Source: Saprolegnia diclina VS20 (lineage: Eukaryota; Oomycota; Saprolegniomycetes; Saprolegniales; Saprolegniaceae). From it: a stretch of 64,000 nt of DNA. Positions within the stretch are counted from its first letter, which is position 1. Each line of letters starts with the position of its first letter. This document shows positions 11,573 through 20,600 of this stretch, piece by piece. Location of the stretch: NCBI RefSeq assembly GCF_000281045.1, contig NW_008246073.1, positions 800,199 through 864,198 of the forward strand, given 5' to 3'. The notes under the pieces were generated by a model. It had not been told where the DNA came from, searched no databases, and was given only the letters and a program-made list of their open reading frames with translations. A program made the position numbers and the translations under genes.

Positions 11573-13596
11573 ATGGCCGACGACGGCTTCTTCCCGGTCT
11601 GGACTTCGGTCTACCTCGTCGTGCTCCTCATCTCGCTAACTGCTACGTCCCTTGCTGTGTGGTCGCTCAAGCGGTCGCTCTGTGCCATCCAGTCGTGTGT
11701 CTACTATGCGACGCTTTGGTACTTTGTGTGGAAGTCGCTCTTTGCGCTGTCGCGGACCGCGCTCATGTGCGCGTTCCTCGCCGAGTTCCGCGCGCCCTCG
11801 TCGCCTTGGCTCAACCGCACTGCAGCCAACGACGTAGGCAGCCTACGGCTGCTTGGCCAGCGCACGTACAATGCGACGGGCGACTCGAGCATCCCTGTCC
11901 CGACGTACGTGGTGTGGATCTTGTTCCTTGGCGACGCAGCGTTACTTTCGGGTGTTCTATGGATGCTCATCTTGGTCCTCGAGCTCACGCGCCTTGCGGT
12001 ACTTTGCACTTGCCAAATGTGGCGATCTTGGAGGCTCATACGACAATGTGCGTAGAAGAAGACGATGGACCGCGGCCCGCTCCGTGAAAAGCAAGTGCGC
12101 CGCAACTACCTCGTCTCGACGACGCTTATCGTCGCGCTCTACTTTGTCGTACGCACCGACTGCGACAGTCATCTGGAGACTCATGCGTGGCTGCATAGCT
12201 TTGCCAAGTGCTCTCGAAAGGCGGTCTCTTCTCCAACAACACAAAGCTCATCAACATCGTCTCCAACATCATGCAGACGATCGTCATCATCGCAGTCGCT
12301 TTTGGGTACCTGGCACCTGTCGAGGATTCGCAAGCGCTCATGCCGATATAGCATGGTGAGCCTGCGCCAACACGGCCAAAAGTTTGAAGGCGTAAGCGGC
12401 GAGATCGAGCAGTCACCGCTCTACAGCCGCCTCAAGCGCATCTTGTATCTTGTCACTACGTCTGCTCGTATCTCACGTTTGACGTGCGTAGGATCGTCTT
12501 TATGATGTTTTCCTTGCCGTTCACGGTCGTCAACTGGTACGGCGTCTCGGCGGCCGGCGACGCGGCCGAGACGATTCCGGATGCGCTCCTGGGCATCACG
12601 CAGCTGCTCTACTTCGCCTCGGGTCTCTTTTTCGCGCTCGTCATGGTCGCGAGCCAAGACTGCTGCACGGCGTGCATGCGGTCGCGCGACGCAACGCGGA
12701 CCCGCAGTCGGTACGGTGACTGGGCCGCCTCCGTGGCGCACGCGCCCATGCAAAACCCCGTCTTTGTCAACACAGACATTGAGTCGTCGAGCTACCTCTG
12801 GGGGCAGCTCGGGCAAACCATGCACGCCGCGCAGGAGCTCCACGACGACCTCCTACGATCACTCCTCGTCAAGCACCAAGGCTACGAGATCACGACGTGC
12901 GGTGACGCGTTCCAGCTCGCATTCCACTCAATCCCAGACGCGGTTGCCTACTGCTTGGACGTTCAGCTGCAGCTTCTGCATGTGCCGTGGCCGATCGAGC
13001 TGATCGAGTCGTACCTCGCCGGCAGCATCACGGTTGCGATGCCAAAGCCGTCGGTGCTTCCCACGCGGCACAAGCACCCGTACCTCTTTCGCGGTCTCCG
13101 CGTACGTATGGGTATCCACGCATCGAGCTCTGAAGAAGGTCAGCTCTTTACCAACGTCCACCCGGTGACCCAGCGCACCACGTACGTGGGTTTGGCCGAG
13201 ATGATTGGTCGCGAAGTCAGCGACCTCGGCAGTGGCGGTCAGATCATTGTGACGGCCCGCGTCGCGCGTTTTCTACGCGACAAGATTGAGAGCCAAGATG
13301 GCTGGTGGCACGAGAACCCGTGCTTGATGCAGGATCTAGGTACACTGGCGGCTCATATAGGACACCTGACTGATATTACGATGATGGGGTTAGGTGTCTA
13401 CCGCATCAACGACCTCAAGATCGACTTGGGGATCGCCGAAGTGGTGCCACTCGCTCTGAAAGACCGCGCGCGGCTCTTTCCCGAGATTGGCAACGTCCGA
13501 AGCCGCAAATCGTACCGGCGCCACGACAGCACCGCGTACGACCTCTTGATGTCCCCTGCCGACCCGTGCGAGTCCCTCCGCGGTGTCGAGTGTTAA
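11573..13596 (+). CDS. 7TM protein with class III nucleotide-cyclase-like domain, copy 3
   Basis: Six exons: 11573-11998, 12056-12148, 12199-12305, 12352-12444, 12492-13339, 13394-13596 (589 aa). The last intron (54 bp) is a multiple of three and stays open, so a naive reading would translate through it; homology to copies 1 and 2 and the GTACAC...GGTTAG borders argue for splicing. ATG 11573 (MADDGFFPVW) aligns with MLPIW of the siblings; the open frame upstream has no earlier ATG. The domain order is as in the siblings: about seven hydrophobic segments, then NTDIESSSYLW, GYEITTCGDAF, RVRMGIHASS, GGQIIVT. It is the most diverged of the three copies. Membrane receptor-like cyclase or pseudo-cyclase. 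Confidence 0.8.
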
Positions 13597-14203
13597 GTTA
13601 TAAGCGTCCAACTATTCGTGCTATACACTAAACTACTATGACTTAAGTTAATATACTAGTATGAAGCTAAAAACATTTCGGCGGCTCACATCAGGAAGGG
13701 AATATTCCCTTGCAGTCTGGACGTTCATAAAACCAAGGCCATAAATATATGGCCTTGATAAAACTACCGTCTTGGTAACGTGCCAACTAGGTATTGAAAT
13801 CTGACGACACGTATCGGTAAACATCGACGCTCTGCGCGGCACCATTTTCTTGGCCACAGTCATTTGATCAACTTGATTACATGGCCACCTCCAAGAACGT
13901 TGCTCCATCTGATCACAACTTGATACTTATTAATAACACCACAGCGCAAACAGGGGTAAACATATCCTTTACCCCGTGCACAATTGTGCAAGTACGGTAC
14001 AATTGTACTAATATGTGTAGGCGCTGCTCGCTTCTTGTTCACAGCGCGCTAGTTCCGAGCGAGATCATCGGGTCGAAAAGTTTGCACTCGTCCTTCACAG
14101 CACTTGGATTGATTCCGTGCTTTGTTGGAGCACATACAGCTCGTCCCATTGCAGGGAGAAAGAAAACGCTGACAGTTGCACCGCAGGACCAACACAACCA
14201 GAT
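13597..14203. repeat. Palindrome-rich spacer
   Basis: Non-coding stretch with several perfect or near-perfect palindromes: 13696-13711 (AAGGGAATATTCCCTT), 13735-13756 (9-bp arms, 4-bp loop), 13953-13975 (8-bp arms GGGGTAAA/TTTACCCC), 13977-13990 (TGCACAATTGTGCA) and 13997-14008 (GTACAATTGTAC). AT content is higher than in the genes. No gene recognised. Confidence 0.6.
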
Positions 14204-14764
14204 CAATAATAACGAGTATTTTTCACTTGGTCCCAATTTTGGCGATATATTATCAATTGGTCCCCAACTTTTTGCCAATATTATCACTTGGTCCCCAAGC
14301 CATTTGATTGGCCGAAATAGGCCAAATTATCGAAGCTGATTGGACGGAACCACAGCAATTCCTGCAGCCCAGCACGGTTGCTCTAGCACTAAATAGTGTC
14401 CAGACACGTTTAGCAACTCATACTATTGGATGTAAATATAACAAATAGTGTGAGTGGCCGGGCAAGTGGGCCATTTCGAAGGTACCCCACCCCACCAGAC
14501 CAAGGATGGAGGCCAAGCGGGTAGTAAACGTGATGCAGGCAACAAGAGGCGGTGAAGCCAAGTGTGTTGGATACTAGGGAAATGCTAGAGTGAGCATCAA
14601 GATCGCTAGCTATCCGCGAAGAGCTATCGGGTGGCCAGGAGGCACTCTGTACAAATGCACATACTATGTCGTAGTTGTTCCGTCTATGAGGGACAATAGA
14701 ACAGTTGATGACCCATCTACTGGTAAAACAAGAGCGTCCCTGAGATCTCCTATGCGGTAGATCT

Positions 14765-14864
14765 NNNNNNNNNNNNNNNNNNNNNNNNNNNNNNNNNNNN
14801 NNNNNNNNNNNNNNNNNNNNNNNNNNNNNNNNNNNNNNNNNNNNNNNNNNNNNNNNNNNNNNNN
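14765..14864. other. Assembly gap (100 N) with duplicated flanks
   Basis: Exactly 100 N. The 65 bp on the left (14700-14764) and the 65 bp on the right (14865-14929) are identical, so the two contig ends probably overlap and the gap is artificial. Confidence 0.9.
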
Positions 14865-15711
14865 AACAGTTGATGACCCATCTACTGGTAAAACAAGAGC
14901 GTCCCTGAGATCTCCTATGCGGTAGATCTCTCGGTTATGCTAGACCGCCTGATTTGTCAAACCCGTCGGTGCCGAGTACAGACGCATAATGGTGGTGCTT
15001 GATGGAGGCCCCAAAGTAAAAAGCTCGGTCGGTAGAAGTGCTTGCTATCATTGAGCCCCACGAATGTCCAGGAGGAGCCACGGCAAGAACGTGTAGCTCG
15101 CGTCACTCTATCACAAAGCTTGGATGATACATAATCGTGGACTACAAAAGCTACCTGAGCCGTCAGAGACGCAATGACCCCGACCTTGACATGAGCCACG
15201 AAGACATCCGGCAACGCCGACCCACCACCGTCCGACTATCATGTTCCATGAGTGGTTGGAAGGGTGGATGCGCATATTTAAACCAGGATTGTTGTTGCCA
15301 ATGCGCGTGCCGAGATCTAGTGTGCACCAGCTTGTGCACGTTTGTCATGGACACGGCTTCTCGCACGGAGGCTCTGCTCATCGACATGTAAGTGTCCGAG
15401 TGCTCAAGATTTACTTCTATACATCGGAAAGAAGTTGTGTGTGCGGTTTCCGTTTACATAGCGTCGTCGCGTACTCTTCACGACGTAGTGGCCTTTCGCT
15501 GTCGTCCTTTTGCGTCTTCGAGCCTACGGAAGTTGTTCAATTGTCAGTCTTAATTGTGCCATCGCATCAAGTAGTACCGCGTTTGGCCACCTTGACACTG
15601 AACCTGTTCTGGAGTGCGAAGAGGGTTCACTGCCTCTTGTTGCCTGCATCACGTTTACTACCCGCTTGGCCTCCATCCTTGGTCTGGTGGGGTGGGGTAC
15701 CTTCGAAATGG

Positions 15712-17057
15712 GGCGAATGCACCATAAATGTTGCAATCTAAAATTTTATGGACACGGCGTGAGAGAAAAGAGAAGGAAGGAAACAGGTGCAGCCGCTGGG
15801 AAACCGGGCACTCGTTGTATGTTTAAGCTGCTACACACCAGCACTGCGCTCTCGTGGCTGGTAGCACGACAAGGGCCTTATCCATAAATTAGACTTCAAA
15901 TTTGTATTAACCAAGTAATTGCAACCCGACAAACTCTAGACCTACCCCTCTGAGCCTTTTTTTACCAATCAGATGGCTAAGAAATGATATAATCAATATG
16001 ACTGGCGGAGACTTCTGGTTTCTGCACATTCATTGGACGCGACTTCTAATTTCCTGGCGAGAGTCTCAGTGCCTCAGAGCCACACAGAGATGGAAGAGCG
16101 CACGCGCAACGTCCGAGCGCGAGTCCGAGCGGATCGACCGGGCCCGAAGACTCGGGTCGTAGCACCGAATGGAGTTCCGGTCTGCATCCTCTGCGGCATC
16201 CGCCGGCAGCACACGGTGCACTGCCCGTACGCCCCGCGATCGCCGTCGTCTCGCATCCAAGTCGCACCTCTTTCGGCGGCATCCGCGACGCCTTGACGAC
16301 GATGCAAACGGCGCGCAAGGGCTTTTCATCCACTGTCAGCTCCCAACCGGCTGCGCTTGATACTGCTGCTGTACAGCGCGCTCAGCGTCTACCAGACCAA
16401 GGCTCTGTGGACGTGTGTCTCTGCGATGTGGCTCACATGCAGTCAAGTCAACTCATCGACGTTGAAGTAAACCGCGCGACTACTTGCAACACACAAGTAC
16501 GTCCCCCGACGACTCGGTGCAAGAAGCGCAAGCGCGATGACAAGAACATGCCCCGGCGTCAAGTCACCCTCAACAACTCGACAAGTTGGCCGCCACGTGC
16601 GAAGTCGGCCTCTACACGCGGTACCGATTGGACCGAGCGTGCAAGAAGGCATGCGACGGGACGTGTCCTCTTCTTGTCGTCGCGAAGGTAGGCAAGCAAT
16701 CATACCCGCCGTGTGCGAGAAGATGTGGTTGGCGGCAGGATCGAGATGCACAACGCCTGCAAAGCACATTATAAGCTACCATAGTCATATATCGTATTCA
16801 TCAGTCAATATATAAAGCTTTGCACAATCATCATGCAAGATTCGAGCACAGGTTGGTCGGAACTGATGACTGCGACGCGCTGAGCACGTGAGCAAGAGCC
16901 GCGGCGCGCTTCCCGGCTGGACACGTTGCCTGCGTCATGCGTCACACTATTAAGGTTCCACCAATAGAAAGCAGCGATTTATGGCCCATATATGTCCCTC
17001 TCGCCCAATCAGATGATGCGACTTCTGTTTGGATGCAACACGTATGGAAGGTTCGCC
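15712..17057. mobile_element. Second DNA transposon nested in the right arm of the first
   Basis: The right arm of the larger element is interrupted here. The insert starts GGCGAATGCACC and ends inverted (TTCGCC), with imperfect TIRs of about 30 bp: 15712-15742 against the reverse complement of 17027-17057, sharing GGCGAA, CCATA and TGTTGCA. It is flanked by the 8-bp direct repeat CGAAATGG (15704-15711 and 17058-17065). Removing the insert and one repeat restores the sequence of the left arm. An 8-bp duplication fits hAT, P or Merlin-like elements. At 1,346 bp without a recognisable transposase it is non-autonomous. Confidence 0.75.
16090..16774 (+). other. Possible small coding remnant inside the nested transposon
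   Basis: Low-confidence. An ATG frame at 16090-16296 (68 codons) contains a Cys/His cluster, CILCGIRRQHTVHC, reminiscent of a zinc knuckle. Further on, an open stretch ending at 16774 reads QQLDKLAATCEVGLYTRYRL and is followed by several Cys. The two could be exons of one small gene or decayed transposon coding sequence; the splice pattern could not be settled. Not recognised as any family. Confidence 0.25.
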
Positions 17058-17651
17058 CGAAATGGCCCACTTGCCCGGCCACTCACACTATTTGTTATAA
17101 TTACATCCAATAGTATGAGTTGCTAAACGTGTCTGGACACTATTTAGTGCTAGAGCAACCGTGCTGGGCTGCAGGAATTACTATGATTCCGTCCAATCAG
17201 CTTCGGGCGTCCCACTGGCAGTGGCACCATCGCGATTCAAGCTCCATTTCATCGCACATACAAAATTCAAGTGTACCTTTTGACTCCAAAAGGCATGACT
17301 TGCAATTTGTATACCCACCCACCTTGGGCAGCTCTTTTTGGCAATCAGCCAATGCCTATTCTCGAAATATCGAGCAGCCAATGCCTGGTCTCCTTTGACG
17401 CAGATCAATCGATGACGCGCAAGCAATATGCATGGTGCTGCCTTCGTCAAAGACATCACTAGCATAAGATAATATCGAATGGCTTGGGGACCAAGTGATA
17501 ATATCGGGACCAATTGATAATATATCGCCAAAATGGGGACCAAGTGAAAAATACTCCAATAATAACAACGTATCAAGTGCGCGGGACGAGGTAGTGCTCA
17601 CAGATCATTTCTCATTTTGACTTTGTTTGCACAGTCACTTGGAACAACGCG

Positions 17652-20600
17652 ATGGGTCTTTCCGCGCACCTCGAAATTACACCAAGCATGGCGGCTTGCC
17701 TCGACATGTGGCTCCAGGACGAAGCATTTGGCACCTCCAACAAGACTACGGTCATCTGCACGCTCCACGATGCTGCGCGAACGATCGAGAAGCAGCTCGA
17801 TGCTGTGGCGGATTGCAGTAATGATGGAACTGCTCTCGTGGACTTGCTCCTGCTTGCGTTGCGCATCGACGCCAATTTCAACTCGGCAACGGTCGTCGCA
17901 TGCTTTCGCGACCTCCGGACGCTTCGCGCCTTTCGCCGCCTCGACATGGACAACGATATGAAGGCCATGGCGCAACTCGACGACATCCTTCGGCAAGGAA
18001 TCCCGGACGACGTGCGCCGCTCGACGATTGAAGCGCCGGTTCGATCATCGTTGGCCCGCGCTACCACGTATTTGGCCCTTCTGACGTCTCTGGACGATCC
18101 AAAGCATTGGACGACGCCAAGCATTGATGCGCCCGACGTGCCCATCGCCATCGTAATTGTTCAGTACGCGTTCAACGACGCAAAGCAGCCTGACGCGACT
18201 CGAATGACCACAGTGCTCGGTGACCTTTTGGTCAAGAACCTCGCGCCCGCAGAGAGCCCGCTGCAGGCAAAGCTATGGGCCGTTGCAAAGAAGCACGGAT
18301 GCAACCATCGCGGTTTCCCTTTCGAGCTCACGTCAACCAAAGTACAGTCGCTCATCATTGCGATGAAGAAGGAGCTCCAGCCAGACGCGAAAGCGATCAG
18401 CAGCGAGGTGTCGCTGGCGCCTGTCAATGCAAGCCCGCTGGCGGGTCATGAATTGATTCCTACCGATGGGCGCCCGATGAGTTTTCTTCGCACCGTGAGT
18501 CCGGCCCCAAGCAAGGACTCTCATTTCGGTGATCTCGTTTTGCACGTCCTCAAGCACGGCCTGAGCTTCAAGGATGAGCTTTACACTAAAAAAGACCAGG
18601 CATCAAGTAGCACCACGTCACCCGTCGTGTACGACGCGCTCTTGAGCTCGATGGCCTCGTTGACACCCGCCGCTCGGGCAGAAGTCATCCGTCACTTGGT
18701 CGACCGATGCTGCCTCGCGCCGCTCGTAGTACCCATGAACGACGCGGGTTTCGACATGTTTACGGCTGAGTTTGGTCTCGTCGAGACTTCAGTCAACGGC
18801 AAGCTGGCATCACTCATCCGGGACACGTCCTGCACGCGCGTGGCCGTCGTTTCGGAGCGGCCAACGAAAAACAGCACCACAAGCGACTGGATCAAGAACA
18901 TCTTTCATGCCGAATCGCTGCACTGCTGTGACCGTCTGCTTACCAAGACCGTGACGAAACGTCCGTGCGTCGCAGAGCTCGGCTGGGGCTTTGTCGTCGA
19001 AGGAAACGAGATGACGCCAGTCATGGTGCTGCACATCATTGGCGACTACATGCTCTTGGAGTCGTTCATTACGCAGTTTGCCGACATCTTGATTGTCGAC
19101 GCGGGGTACAAGCCGGTGCGAACGACGCTGCCTCATGGCCTCGTTATCCAGTGGCGCGCCCCCAAGCAATCCGAAAACGACGAAAGCGACGAGGACGCCA
19201 AGACGGACGAGACCTCCGACAGCAATGGAGCTGTCACCGCCGTCGCGTTGATATGTGATATGGGATCGTCGCGCGAAGAAATTGCACAAAGAATTGTCAA
19301 CGTCTTGCCTTCCAAGCCGCGCGTGCCTGTCGAGTGCCTGCGCGTACCCGACATTGTCAAGCCCACCACGCGTTTTTCGAGCCAGATCGTCACCGCCGTG
19401 GCCAAGACGAACTTTGCCACGCTTCGCAGCAAGGATCTCAAACTGCAAATGGCCTTCAAGAACGAGTCCTCTCACTCGCTGCACTTTCAGCGCCAACAGA
19501 GCGAGCGGGAGCGCAAAAATATTCAAATCGACATTGATATGCTCCAGCAAGCTTGTCGGGACAATGCCGAGTGCGTCCTTCAGTATCCGCTCTTCCAGAT
19601 CTTTGTCGCCATGCTCAAGCTGCCGTCGGCTGCGAGCCGCGAAATGTGCATTCTTGACTTTGAGCGCCAAATCGCCACGGCCAGCGCCGTTATCTCGGAC
19701 GTGGCACACACAAAGTACATTTCTGCGGTTGCTGCTGCATCCCAAAGTGGTGACGCTTCGGCGACTCAATCGTCCCTCAAAGAATGGGACAACGCGGTCA
19801 CGGGGATGGAGCACTTGTGGCGCGAGCTCTCCCTCGTGTACCGATCGGACCCGACCAAGTACAGCGACTTGCCGGACCTCGCCGTGACGCACCTCCTCGA
19901 CGGATTCCCGCTCGAGTACATGAACGGCGATGCTGGCATGGTCAACAAAACGTGGGTTCGCGCCATCTTGCGGCAGCTTGGCAAGAAGCTGGGCGACGAT
20001 GCGCGCATCTTTGTACTCTCGGTCGCGGGTGTTCAATCGTCGGGCAAGTCGACGTTGCTCAACGCCATGTTTGGCATCCGCCTCAAGACATCCGTCGCTC
20101 GTTGCACACGTGGCGTGACGATGCAGCTGCTTCCTTGCGACAGCGGCAACGCCTACGACTATATTTTGCTGCTCGACACGGAAGGCATGCAGTCGCCGGA
20201 ACGAGTCGGGATGAAGGATTCAGTCTGGCGGGACAACCGCATGGCGTCCGTGGCCATTTTGCCCGCCGATGCAACGATTCTCTTGATGAAAGGCGAGTCG
20301 ACGAACGTGATTGATAACGCGCTGCCGATTGTGCTCTCGGTGTTTGGCAACTCGTCCCTCGCTGCGGCATCGGAAGGTCGGCTTCAGACCAAGCTCTACT
20401 TTGTACTCAACCAAATCAACGCGGTCAGCTCAAACAGTCTGGTGACATGCGTCTCGACGCTAACAGACAACCTCCGAAAGAACGCTGCCAAGATCGGTCT
20501 GGTGTGCCAATCGAAAGAGCCCGCGTTTTCAGAGTTCCTCGCTGACTTTCGCGGCTTCAATTGCGACGAAGACAAGCGCGACGTGCGAGTTCTCGGCTAC

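Larger units (their letters stand above)
14214..17556. mobile_element. Non-autonomous long-TIR DNA transposon, Mutator-like by target duplication
   Basis: Termini begin GAGTATTTTTCACTTGGTCC and are inverted at the two ends. They are flanked by a perfect 10-bp direct repeat CAATAATAAC at 14204-14213 and 17557-17566, read as a target-site duplication. The arms are long: 14331-14552 (222 bp) recurs inverted as 15632-15711 plus 17066-17205, split by a second transposon. The outer 14217-14302 recurs inverted at about 17480-17556. The right arm also holds about 270 bp (17206-17479) that has no counterpart on the left. Long TIRs and a 9-11 bp duplication are typical of Mutator-like elements, but no transposase is visible, so the superfamily is inferred. 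The element contains the 100-N gap. It lies 86 bp upstream of the start of GTPase A. Confidence 0.75.

Noticed and set aside
14568-14930. Possible copia-type solo LTR starting TGTTGG
   Set aside because: No matching terminal CA end with a 5-bp duplication was found, and the region is interrupted by the gap; the start resemblance alone is too weak.
18810-20036. 408-codon minus-strand open frame
   Set aside because: Shadow of GTPase A; Arg/His/Leu-rich with no motif.
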